Positions 8,987 through 16,988 of a DNA stretch of 64,000 bases are shown piece by piece. The translations under genes and the position numbers were made by a program. Within the stretch, counting starts at the first letter, position 1. Each line of letters begins with the position of its first letter. The notes beneath the pieces were generated by a model. It did not search any database. It was given only the letters and a program-made list of their open reading frames with translations, and was not told where the DNA came from. The DNA lies in assembly GCA_910575835.1 (NCBI GenBank), contig CAJTGB010000022.1, positions 1-64,000 on the forward strand, in the 5' to 3' direction. The DNA is from Lachnospiraceae bacterium (GTDB lineage Bacteria; Bacillota; Clostridia; Lachnospirales; Lachnospiraceae).

Positions 8987-9328
8987 ATGGGCAATAACGC
9001 ATTAGAACAATTGAAGAGGGAGACAAAAGATGATGCCAGACTATTTGCCTGCATCAAAGAACTGCACGAACAGGGAGTACCTTTCTCCGAACTGAAAGCG
9101 CTGATTCCTGATCTCCGCAGAACCCGCGATCAGCTACATATGAAACGGCTGCTTGAACATAACAATGAAGTCCTGCTGTCTATGTTCACCAAGGAGATGA
9201 CATTCCTTCTAGACGCAAAAGAGCGTCAGGAAGAAGAAGAATTCAAAAAACTAGACCAGCTCATCCGCCAGCAGCAATCCTTTCGGAAAAGCGCGGCAGA
9301 AGCCGGTCCGGTTGAAAAATTAAAAAGA

Positions 9329-9346
<18 letters not shown>
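8987..9346 (+). CDS. Hypothetical 119-residue protein
   Basis: A soluble, highly charged, mostly helical protein. Residues 60-95 look like coiled coil (MFTKEMTFLLDAKERQEEEEFKKLDQL in outline). No catalytic motif, signal peptide or membrane segment is visible, and I do not recognise the family. The ribosome site GGGGG lies eight bases before the ATG. Its last 18 bases overlap the 3' end of the convergent dnaB gene, so both genes use both strands there. Confidence 0.7.
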
Positions 9347-10669
<1,323 letters not shown>

Positions 10670-10683
10670 GACTTCCCCTCTTC

Positions 10684-11133
10684 CTATGCCTCTTCTGTCA
10701 CGGTCACCTTCAATGCCGCGGTAACCTTCGGATGCAGCTTGACAGGCACCTCGTGCGTGCCAAGAGTCTTGATAGCTTCTTTGAGCTGGATCTTCTTCTT
10801 ATCTATATCCAGACCCATCTGCTCCTTCACTTCCGCCGCGATCTCCTTGGACGCGATAGAACCGAAAGCCTTGCCGCCCTCTCCGGTCTTGATGGACATC
10901 TCTATCTTACCCGCTTCAATCTTCTTGCCTAATTCCTGTGCCGCCTCATATTGCTGCTGTGCGATCTTCGCCTCATTAGCCTTCTGCAGCTTCAGGTCGT
11001 TCAGGTTCTTACTGTTCGCCTCTACGCCTTTTCCCTTCTTAAGGATAAAATTCCTTGCGTAGCCGTCGCTTACATCTACTATCTCACCTTGTTTTCCAAG
11101 GGACTTTATGTCTTCTTTTAATATTACCTTCAT
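10684..11133 (-). CDS. rplI: 50S ribosomal protein L9
   Basis: A 149-residue protein. The N-terminal domain has VILKEDIKSLGKQGEIVDV and the L9 signature GYARNFILKKGKGVEA. A long connecting helix (about 45-75, NLNDLKLQKANEAKIAQQQ) and the C-terminal rRNA-binding domain follow. L9 binds 23S rRNA near the L1 stalk and limits frameshifting. The start codon lies one base after the gdpP stop, so translation is coupled, and the ribosome site is inside the end of gdpP. Confidence 0.97.
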   Translation of the reverse strand: MKVILKEDIKSLGKQGEIVDVSDGYARNFILKKGKGVEANSKNLNDLKLQKANEAKIAQQQYEAAQELGKKIEAGKIEMSIKTGEGGKAFGSIASKEIAAEVKEQMGLDIDKKKIQLKEAIKTLGTHEVPVKLHPKVTAALKVTVTEEA

Positions 11134-11134
11134 C

Positions 11135-13201
11135 TTAGATGTCTCCTCCTTTTATCATGTCATCAATTACTGCCTTTAGACTCGCCACTGCCTCTTCCAT
11201 ATTCGTATGGTCGAACTGCGCTCCTGACGCATTCAGATGGCCTCCTCCGCCGAGACGTTCCATTATGATCTGCACGTTGACTTCATCAATAGACCTTGCG
11301 CTCACGTAAATCCTTCCGTTGTACTCGGTCAGTACAAAGGACGCTTTGATCTCACTGATATCTAACAGCTCGTTGGCAGCCTGTGCACCGATGATCGTAG
11401 GGCTCTCGATCTTAAGCCCGACTCCCCTGGCAATAGCGAATTTCTCATAGTATACCTCTGCGCTGCTGATAATCTCCGCCTTCGCACGGTAGGACTCGAT
11501 ATCGTCCCTGAACATCTTGCGCACCAGCGTGATATCTGCCCCGCATCTGCGCAGGAACGCCGCCGCCTCAAAAGTCCGCACGCCTGTATGGTTCACAAAA
11601 TTATTCGTATCGATCATGATACCTGCATACATACTGCTCGCCTCTATCTTCGGGATCTTGATATCATCTACGATATACTGCAGCACCTCCGCAACCATCT
11701 CGCATGAGGACGAAGCGTAAGGTTCTATATATGACAGCAGGGCATTCTCAATATTATCGCTGCTCTGTCTGTGATGGTCAAGCACCACGATCGTCTTCGT
11801 CTTCTTCAGCAGCTCTTCGCATTCCGTCATCATGGGGCGGTTCGTATCCACCACTACTACCATGGAATTCTCGTCAGCCATCTCGATCGCTTGGGCTGAC
11901 TTCAGGAACATCTCGTCGGGATAATTCGAATCCCTGACAAAGCATTCATACAACGGGCGCAGAGATGCGGACACTTCATTGATCACAATATATGCCCTCT
12001 TCTCCATCGCCGCCGCCGCCCGGCAGATTCCGATCGCAGCTCCGAACGCGTCAGCATCCGTCAGCTTATGTCCCATAACGAATATCCTGTCCTTCAGGGT
12101 CAGGAACTCTCTGAGCGCTTCTGCCTTCACTCTTGCCTTCACTCTTGTATTCTTCGAGGTCTGCTCACGCTTCCCTCCGTAATAGGTAATTCCGCTGCCG
12201 TCCTTGATCACCGCCTGATCGCCGCCGCGGGCAAGGGCAAGATCTATTGCTACCCGGGCATAATTATAACTCTGAGAGTAAGAATCTCCGCTCAGTCCAA
12301 GCCCGATACTTAAGGTCGCCGGAATCCCGTTGCCGATATTCACCGACTTGACGTCTTCAAGCAGCGAGAACTTATCCGCCTCCAATTGCTTGAAATACTG
12401 CTTCCTAAGTACAATAAAATACTTATCCGTCTCCATCTTCTTGACGATACCGTCAACTCTCGCAATATACTGGTTGATCTTCCGGTCAACCAGAGCCATC
12501 AGCAACGATTGCCTTACTTCCTCCACACTGTTGATGACTTCATCATAATTATCAATATAGACCAGGCCCGCGATCAGGCGCTGCTCCTCATTCTCCTTAA
12601 TGTAGCGGTTCAGCTCCGTCACATCCTGCAGATGCACGGCAATAAAATATTCTTTCTCCGCCGGCATATGAAGAATAAGCCCGGTATCATTGAATCCCTC
12701 CGCCGACACCTGCCTAAGCTCCGCTTTATATTCTTTGTCTCCATAATAGACATCCATCTCGACCGTATCTTGGGCCTCTTTGGGAAATATACTGCGGTTC
12801 AGCTCTGGAATATACTTGCTGATTGGTACGTCTCTCCTGGGCTTGGTTCCCAGTATCTCCCGAAACAAGTCGTTCATCCAGATCGTTTTCCCATCGCTCA
12901 TCAGAATCGCATAAGGTACTGTCAGCTCCTTAAGCAGCGTATTCTGAACGACACCATACTGTGCGGCAAACTCGACCAGGTCCTTAAGCAGCACCGTCTT
13001 GCTGCGCAGATAGAGACTGCCTGCCATAATGATATAGAGCAGGACGAAGAACACCATCAGGCCTCCTGCCCGCTTGTCGATCATGTACACCCAGACATTC
13101 ATCCCCACCAGAAGAACCGCCATCACAGACGGCCATTGGATATAGAGCTTCAGTTGACCTCTTAGCTTAATTTTCTCTTTTTCATTTTTCTTTTCCAGCA
13201 T
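11135..13201 (-). CDS. gdpP: Cyclic-di-AMP phosphodiesterase GdpP
   Basis: A membrane-bound enzyme of 688 residues that hydrolyses c-di-AMP and so affects cell-wall stress, potassium and turgor control. Order: two N-terminal transmembrane helices, a PAS-like sensor domain (about 85-170), a degenerate GGDEF domain (about 175-300, no intact GGDEF motif), then DHH (VVVVDTNRP, IVVLDHHRQ) and DHHA1 (GGGGHLNASGAQ) domains that form the catalytic site. The frame is open to 13246, but the upstream start overlaps the promoter -10. The ATG at 13201 has GAGGATGGG in front. It is the first gene of gdpP-rplI-dnaB. Confidence 0.93.
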   Translation of the reverse strand: MLEKKNEKEKIKLRGQLKLYIQWPSVMAVLLVGMNVWVYMIDKRAGGLMVFFVLLYIIMAGSLYLRSKTVLLKDLVEFAAQYGVVQNTLLKELTVPYAILMSDGKTIWMNDLFREILGTKPRRDVPISKYIPELNRSIFPKEAQDTVEMDVYYGDKEYKAELRQVSAEGFNDTGLILHMPAEKEYFIAVHLQDVTELNRYIKENEEQRLIAGLVYIDNYDEVINSVEEVRQSLLMALVDRKINQYIARVDGIVKKMETDKYFIVLRKQYFKQLEADKFSLLEDVKSVNIGNGIPATLSIGLGLSGDSYSQSYNYARVAIDLALARGGDQAVIKDGSGITYYGGKREQTSKNTRVKARVKAEALREFLTLKDRIFVMGHKLTDADAFGAAIGICRAAAAMEKRAYIVINEVSASLRPLYECFVRDSNYPDEMFLKSAQAIEMADENSMVVVVDTNRPMMTECEELLKKTKTIVVLDHHRQSSDNIENALLSYIEPYASSSCEMVAEVLQYIVDDIKIPKIEASSMYAGIMIDTNNFVNHTGVRTFEAAAFLRRCGADITLVRKMFRDDIESYRAKAEIISSAEVYYEKFAIARGVGLKIESPTIIGAQAANELLDISEIKASFVLTEYNGRIYVSARSIDEVNVQIIMERLGGGGHLNASGAQFDHTNMEEAVASLKAVIDDMIKGGDI

Positions 13202-13244
13202 AATCCCATCCTCATATCTGTGAAGAACAAAATATACGAGAATC

Positions 13245-13253
13245 ATTATACCA
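13245..13253 (-). promoter_or_regulatory. Extended -10 promoter of the gdpP operon
   Basis: On the minus strand TGGTATAAT, an extended -10 box with perfect TATAAT, 44 bp before the chosen gdpP ATG. No strong -35 is seen at the right distance, as is usual for extended -10 promoters. Its position excludes the longer gdpP frame. Confidence 0.6.
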
Positions 13254-13289
13254 CTTTTTGAACTAAAAAGGAAGACACATAATTTCTCA

Positions 13290-13318
13290 TTGACAAAATG
13301 ATGTTCTTATTTTATTAT
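13290..13318 (+). promoter_or_regulatory. Promoter of tRNA-Leu
   Basis: TTGACA (13290-13295), a 17-base spacer and TATTAT (13313-13318), ending 40 bases before the mature tRNA 5' end. Confidence 0.75.
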
Positions 13319-13358
13319 AGATAAGGTCGGATATATTGCCGGCGCTTATAGATGATAT

Positions 13359-13442
13359 GCGGATGTGGCGGAATTGGCAGACGCGCTAGACTTAGGATCT
13401 AGTGGGCTTCCCGTGCAGGTTCAAGTCCTGTCATCCGCACCA
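13359..13442 (+). tRNA. tRNA-Leu (anticodon TAG)
   Basis: An 84-nt class II tRNA. The acceptor GCGGATG/CATCCGC is followed by A and an encoded CCA. The anticodon stem-loop CTAGA-CTTAGGA-TCTAG gives anticodon TAG. A long variable arm and the T-loop GTTCAAGTC are present. It is a single-gene unit with its own promoter and terminator at the left edge of the integrated island. Confidence 0.97.
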
Positions 13443-13452
13443 GATAATGATG

Positions 13453-13491
13453 ATCCGAACCCGGTTCCAAGCGGGACGGCTTCGGATTTTT
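13453..13491 (+). terminator. Terminator of tRNA-Leu
   Basis: ATCCGAA pairs with TTCGGAT, with an inner CCCG/CGGG stem, followed by four T. It starts 11 bases after the tRNA. Confidence 0.75.
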
Positions 13492-13514
13492 AGTATATCT
13501 TGAGTGCTAGAAGC

Positions 13515-13550
13515 AAAAGCGGCGGTATCGTAAGTGATACCGCCGCTTTT
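13515..13550. terminator. Strong symmetrical terminator
   Basis: A perfect 15-bp stem AAAAGCGGCGGTATC/GATACCGCCGCTTTT with a six-base loop and A/T runs on both sides. It separates tRNA-Leu from the island. The next 145 bases to 13694 hold no gene that I can see. Confidence 0.8.
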
Positions 13551-13694
13551 GTCATGTTGAACGGCGAATTGTAATCGGAACTAACAGCGAATTATTTTAA
13601 CATGTTCTGAATATTTGACTGCGCAGTACCGTATTTAACCGCACGCTGCCAGTAAACAAACAACACACTTCTATCGGCAGTTTCAAACATACAG

Positions 13695-13725
13695 AAGGCC
13701 ATGGACTTTAAGAATCCATGGCCTT
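13695..13725. terminator. Hairpin ending the minus-strand small-gene pair
   Basis: AAGGCCATGGA/TCCATGGCCTT with a nine-base loop. It lies just beyond the stop codon at 13735 of the minus-strand frames. The flanking T run (13730-13736) is offset on the plus strand. Confidence 0.5.
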
Positions 13726-13734
13726 TCACGTTTT

Positions 13735-13981
13735 TTACCCGGATACTGCGCCAGCCTTTTCAAGATGGCTAATACCGGCAGCTACTGTTACGGCATCTAC
13801 TTTCCCTATCGGATGCATAGAAAGCCGTTCGACCGTCCAGCGTATATCAGAAAAATCCGCAAGCTCGCAGCCGATATCGTGGTTTGGTATCGTATATGCC
13901 CTTGTTAGAAGCCTTATGCAGTAGCTCTGCCTGTTCAATAAGGCTTCTTTCTATTTTATTTCTTTCAGATATTTTCAACAC
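13735..13981 (-). pseudogene. Frameshifted small island gene
   Basis: On the minus strand a GTG at 13979-13981 (GGAGGTG upstream, overlapping the end of the preceding small gene) opens a frame reading LKISERNKIERSLIEQAE and LLHKASNKGIYDTK, which then ends at a stop. The other register continues from the same point (about 13880-13886) as NHDIGCELADFSDIRWTV and on to HLEKAGAVSG, stopping at 13735. The two halves look like one protein of about 80 residues broken by a single-base shift. Function unknown; the sequence resembles small proteins of Firmicute integrated elements. A sequencing error cannot be excluded. Confidence 0.45.
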
Positions 13982-13984
13982 CTT

Positions 13985-14140
13985 TTACAGCACCTCCTTC
14001 TCTGGCTCCTCTAGCCGTCCAATCATATCTCGGCTTTTCAGCATCTCTGCACCGCTTCTCATAATTAATAAACTTTCCCTATCAAGAAGCTTCAAATTTT
14101 CAACTGTTTCTTTGATGAGTTTCTTTTTCTCATCACTCAG
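13985..14140 (-). CDS. Small helical protein of the island, probable CTG start
   Basis: A 51-residue frame on the minus strand, rich in charged residues (SDEKKKLIKETVENLKLL, then ESLLIMRSGAEMLKSRDM). It reads as a compact helical hairpin. No ATG, GTG or TTG precedes the conserved-looking part in frame. CTG at 14138-14140 stands five bases after GAGGTG and is the best start. The gene ends with GGAGGTGCTGTAA, which supplies the ribosome site for the following broken gene. It is divergent from the XRE regulator gene. No known function. Confidence 0.5.
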   Translation of the reverse strand: MSDEKKKLIKETVENLKLLDRESLLIMRSGAEMLKSRDMIGRLEEPEKEVL

Positions 14141-14283
14141 GTTTTCACCTCTTTCGATATTTAATTATCTAAATTGTTGTTTTGTGATTTTAATATATCA
14201 CTTTTCAACATTAATGTCAATATATTTTTTGTTGCAAAGTGATATTTTTTGTGATATAGTAATACATGAAAGGAGGTTAAGCC

Positions 14284-14700
14284 ATGACTGAAAACGATAT
14301 TAAGATTTGTGAGCGTTTCAAAAGAGTCAGAACATCTCTTAATATGAAACAAGGTGATTTTGCAAAAGAGATTAAAACTACACAAGGCCATGTTTCTGAT
14401 ATAGAAAATAAACGAAAGGGCGTTTCTGATAGAGTCGTTGAAATCATATGTTTAAAATATAAGATAAATGAGGTTTGGTTCCGAACTGGTGAAGGCAAAA
14501 TGTTTATACAACTCCCAGAAGAAGATGAAGTTGCCGCATATGTGTCTGACTTGTTAGAGGACGGTGAAGAGAACCCCCTTTATCTTATTATAAAAGAGAT
14601 AATGCATACATATAACGAAGTATCACCGAAATCACAGGAAATTTTATGTGATTTTAGTAAGAGGCTTTTGGACAATTTAAGCCAAAAAAAGGAAAGCTAA
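14284..14700 (+). CDS. XRE-family transcriptional regulator of the island
   Basis: A 138-residue protein. The N-terminal helix-turn-helix (about 8-65: FKRVRTSLNMKQGDFAKEI, then TTQGHVSDIENKRKGVS) ends in WFRTGEGKMF, a tail typical of phage and conjugative-element repressors. The C-terminal half is acidic and helical, perhaps for dimerisation. GGAGG is six bases before the ATG. It is divergent from the small minus-strand genes, so it probably represses the shared intergenic promoter region. Its stop codon overlaps the end of a convergent 41-residue gene. Confidence 0.82.
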   Translation: MTENDIKICERFKRVRTSLNMKQGDFAKEIKTTQGHVSDIENKRKGVSDRVVEIICLKYKINEVWFRTGEGKMFIQLPEEDEVAAYVSDLLEDGEENPLYLIIKEIMHTYNEVSPKSQEILCDFSKRLLDNLSQKKES

Positions 14701-14822
14701 TGCTTCCCCTTCTTTTCCAAATGTCTTTTTATAAGTGTATATAACTGCTTTAAGAACCGTTGATCCTCTATCTGATCCAATTGTTCAAGCATTTCATAAA
14801 TGATACTTAGATCGTTTTTCAT
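14697..14822 (-). CDS. 41-residue helical protein
   Basis: ATG at 14820-14822 with GGAGG eight bases upstream, and TAG at 14697-14699. The protein (MKNDLSIIYEMLEQLDQI, then EDQRFLKQLYTLIKRH) is an amphipathic helix pair with a basic end. It is convergent with and overlaps the XRE gene by four bases. A LexA-type operator lies 23 bp upstream. Function unknown; size and context fit a small accessory protein of an integrated element. Confidence 0.5.
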   Translation of the reverse strand: MKNDLSIIYEMLEQLDQIEDQRFLKQLYTLIKRHLEKKGKH

Positions 14823-14844
14823 ATGTATTACCTCCAGCATTTAG

Positions 14845-14858
14845 CGAACACACGTTCG
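14845..14858. promoter_or_regulatory. LexA (SOS) box 1
   Basis: CGAACACACGTTCG, a perfect fit to the Gram-positive SOS operator CGAAC-RNRY-GTTYG. It lies eleven bases upstream of the -35 of the plus-strand promoter and 23 bp upstream of the minus-strand 41-residue gene. Confidence 0.65.
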
Positions 14859-14868
14859 AAATTCCTTA

Positions 14869-14897
14869 TTGACATAATACTACTATCTGCGTAAAAT
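14869..14897 (+). promoter_or_regulatory. SigA promoter between two SOS boxes
   Basis: TTGACA (14869-14874), a 17-base spacer and TAAAAT (14892-14897). It points towards the zinc-ribbon gene at 15025. The start of transcription would fall close to the second LexA-like box, a good place for repression. Confidence 0.65.
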
Positions 14898-14912
14898 ATC
14901 AATTGGAAATTT

Positions 14913-14926
14913 CAAACAAATGTTCG
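14913..14926. promoter_or_regulatory. LexA (SOS) box 2, one mismatch
   Basis: CAAACAAATGTTCG matches the Gram-positive SOS operator except at position 2 (A for G). It lies 16-29 bases after the -10 box, over the early transcribed region. Confidence 0.5.
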
Positions 14927-15024
14927 ATAAAATGTTTGTGTATATTTTTGTGATATAACCACTAAGGCGTTTATATAAACTTTTCAATGTAAGGTCGAAC
15001 AAAAGCGAAAGAGAGGAAAGCACT

Positions 15025-15258
15025 ATGGCAAGAAAATGTCCAACCTGTGGAGGGGAGCTAATTCAAAATCCAAAGAATCCCGCTTATTTACTGTGTACAA
15101 ATTGTAATAAGAATTATAAAACTCCAAGCAATAACGGTTCCAGTAATTCCAAAAAAAATCTAAGAAAACAAAGATTTGCAAGCATTGCAAAACAGAAATC
15201 AATGCAGCTGCAAAGATTTGTCCAAACTGTAAGAAAAAGCAAGGCGGCGGAATATTGA
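15025..15258 (+). CDS. Zinc-ribbon N-terminal part of a split membrane protein
   Basis: As read directly, 77 residues. It opens with a zinc ribbon (CPTCGGELIQNPKNPAYLLC, then TNCNK). After a Ser/Asn linker and a run of eight A at 15151-15158 the frame becomes unlikely (basic, Gln-rich, no pattern). In the -1 register directly after the A run the sequence instead reads KICKHCKTEINAAAKICPN with a second CxxC ribbon and runs without a stop into the membrane protein below. The natural product is thus probably a zinc ribbon, second zinc ribbon, one membrane helix and DUF4352 protein of about 260 residues. GAGAGGAAAG precedes the ATG. The SOS-flanked promoter lies upstream. Confidence 0.6.
   Translation: MARKCPTCGGELIQNPKNPAYLLCTNCNKNYKTPSNNGSSNSKKNLRKQRFASIAKQKSMQLQRFVQTVRKSKAAEY
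15151..15158 (+). other. Run of eight A: frameshift or slippage site
   Basis: In the zero frame the run reads TCC AAA AAA AAT. Slipping back by one base on AAA AAA puts translation into the register of the downstream zinc ribbon and membrane domain with no stop between. It could be a disabling one-base deletion, transcriptional slippage, programmed -1 frameshifting on a slippery A AAA AAA heptamer, or a sequencing error. Confidence 0.5.
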
Positions 15259-15809
15259 AAAAACTACTGCTTATATTTATTGTCCTTATTGCAATTGGAG
15301 CGATAGGAAGCTTTTTATCAGGAGGCGACAAAACCCCGCATGTAGATTCTGCAAAATCTAATGATAATTCAAATGAAAATGAAAAGCAATCTAATGCTGC
15401 TGACAATTCATTTAACATTGGGGAAATTGCAGAATACAATGATGTTCAAGTAACTGTATTGAGCTATGAAGAATCTACTGGGAATGAATGGGTTCAACCA
15501 GAAAGTGGAAAGATTTTTGTATTTCCAGAAATTGAAATCACAAACAATTCTGATGAGGAAATAAGTGTAAGTAGTATGATAAGTTTCGATTGCTATATTG
15601 GGGATTATAAGGCAGACTTTAGTTCTAATGCTTTTATGGCTCTATCTACAGAGAGTGGAAAGCAGCAACTTGACGGAAGCATTGCACCGGGTAAAAAAAT
15701 AAAAGGAGTTTTAGGAATCGAAGCTCCAAGTGACTGGTCTACCATCGAAATATATTACAAAGATAATGTATGGCTAAGCTCTAATTTTAGTTTCTTAATC
15801 AGCAAATAG
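15255..15809 (+). CDS. Membrane-anchored DUF4352-like domain, C-terminal part of the split protein
   Basis: The 184-residue frame begins at a TTG (15255) with no ribosome site of its own, and the open register extends back to the A run at 15151. One transmembrane helix (LLLIFIVLIAIGAIGSFL) is followed by a Ser/Asn linker and a beta-sandwich region with YNDVQVTVLSYEES, FVFPEIEITNNSDEE, a Ser-rich turn and LGIEAPSDWSTIEIYYKDN, the pattern of DUF4352 domains. Such domains face the outside of the cell and may bind ligands. Expression probably depends on frameshifting from the zinc-ribbon part. A role in phage or stress response is only suggested by context. Confidence 0.65.
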   Translation: MKKLLLIFIVLIAIGAIGSFLSGGDKTPHVDSAKSNDNSNENEKQSNAADNSFNIGEIAEYNDVQVTVLSYEESTGNEWVQPESGKIFVFPEIEITNNSDEEISVSSMISFDCYIGDYKADFSSNAFMALSTESGKQQLDGSIAPGKKIKGVLGIEAPSDWSTIEIYYKDNVWLSSNFSFLISK

Positions 15810-16122
15810 AAAAAAATCTACTAAAAACTTCCCCTTGCGCTAGCAGGAGCAGAAAGGAGAAAATACAAGACGAGACCTGAGGTATTTTGTTTTAGGAAAT
15901 ACAGATTAAAAGAAAATAAACATTTTTGCTATATAAAAACAATAGAATCTTCTCCTACTATTCTGTCTCAATCATTTTTTTTAGTAATACTTGTTTTGTC
16001 GCATGAATACTGGCTTTGCAAGGTTTTTTATAAGTAAAAAAATGATTGAAACGCTACATTAGTAATACAATGAATGAACGATTGAACAACGGGAAAAACA
16101 GATTACTGGCAAATAAGTATTA

Positions 16123-16250
16123 ATGTTTCATAATCCTGGATGCACAGAGATGTCAAAAAAATTGCTCCACAAAATTATTCAACCTATGACGGCACAAAAA
16201 ATGACATTATTAATCAAGGCTATTCTCCTTACGGCCATTGTAAACCATAA
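16123..16250 (+). pseudogene. Frameshifted remnant of a Cys-rich C-terminal domain
   Basis: One frame reads MFHNPGC. The next register continues RDVKKIAPQNYSTYDGTKND and ends INQGYSPYGHCKP at a stop (16248-16250). From memory, the intact motif in Lachnospiraceae proteins is a His/Cys cluster followed by GYSPCGHCKP, and here the first Cys of the last pair is Tyr. The upstream 310 bases (15810-16122) hold only an inverted repeat (15969-15981 with 16036-16048, CAATCATTTTTT type, 54-base loop) and no gene that I can see. Confidence 0.45.
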
Positions 16251-16285
16251 ATAACAATATTTCTGGAAAGAAAGGACGTGATCAC

Positions 16286-16828
16286 ATGCCAATGCCCCAG
16301 GAACGTACTTACACATCCGAAGACTACTGGAATCTCCCGGAAGGACAGCGCGCGGAGCTGATCGACGGAAAGCTGTATGCTATGGCTCCACCAAGCTTTA
16401 TCCACCAGAAACTCTTAAGCGAACTACACTATGCAATTCTTAATCATGTAAAATCAAAAAAAGGAAATTGTGAAGTCATCCCCGCCCCGTTTGCCGTCAA
16501 TCTGAACGCCGATGATAAGATATGGGTGGAACCAGACATTTCTATTATTTGCGATAAAGACAAGTTATCAGATCGTGGATGCAAAGGGGCACCAGACTGG
16601 ATTATAGAGATTATCTCACCTAGCAGCACACGGACAGATTGTGCAATCAAATTATTCAAATACCGTACTGCAGGTGTCCGGGAATACTGGATTATAAACC
16701 CGATGAAGAAAATTGTTCAGACCTATATCTTTGATGATGAGGAAGATGCAAATATGTATTCTTTTGATGATGAGATACCTGTTTATATTTTTGATGGGCT
16801 GACTATCAGGATTTCTGACCTATTATAG
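16286..16828 (+). CDS. Uma2 (DUF820) family PD-(D/E)XK endonuclease-like protein
   Basis: A 180-residue soluble protein. The family pattern is complete: the opening TSEDYWNLPEGQRAELIDGK, then PSFIHQKLLSELHYAI, VEPDISIICDKDKL, PDWIIEIISPSS and FKYRTAGVREYWIINP. The acidic residues of VEPD and the E of IEIISPS correspond to the PD-(D/E)XK catalytic positions. The family is widespread and abundant in cyanobacteria and is often linked to transposon-like context. The cellular role is unclear. AAAGGA is nine bases before the ATG. It sits between the broken gene and the integrase, so it is probably cargo of the island. Confidence 0.85.
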   Translation: MPMPQERTYTSEDYWNLPEGQRAELIDGKLYAMAPPSFIHQKLLSELHYAILNHVKSKKGNCEVIPAPFAVNLNADDKIWVEPDISIICDKDKLSDRGCKGAPDWIIEIISPSSTRTDCAIKLFKYRTAGVREYWIINPMKKIVQTYIFDDEEDANMYSFDDEIPVYIFDGLTIRISDLL

Positions 16829-16831
16829 AGA

Positions 16832-16938
16832 AAACCGCCCCTGTGCCAACAGAGACGGTTTCACATAGATGTAACTCGCAAACCAGAGGATTGCGGTATA
16901 CAATCTACCTTCAGCAAGTAGATTATACCATAATCCTC
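16832..16938. repeat. Two hairpins upstream of the integrase gene
   Basis: The first hairpin (AAACCG/CGGTTT with inner CTGT/ACAG, 16832-16861) follows the Uma2 stop and could end transcription, though without a good T run. The second (16886-16938) is long: GGTAT and AATCTAC pair with GTAGATT and ATACC around CAGC, flanked by GAGGAT/ATCCTC. Such structures before an integrase gene may bind recombination proteins or attenuate transcription; this is inference. Confidence 0.4.
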
Positions 16939-16988
16939 CACAATTTACGAGGGTTATTTTTTATACCCTTTTTTAGGAGGATGTTACT

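Noticed and set aside
13443-13760. Left attachment site (attL) matching the tRNA-Lys 3' end
   Set aside because: I looked for a copy of the T-arm and acceptor sequence of tRNA-Lys downstream of tRNA-Leu and saw none; the GAACCCGG string at 13457 is part of a terminator.
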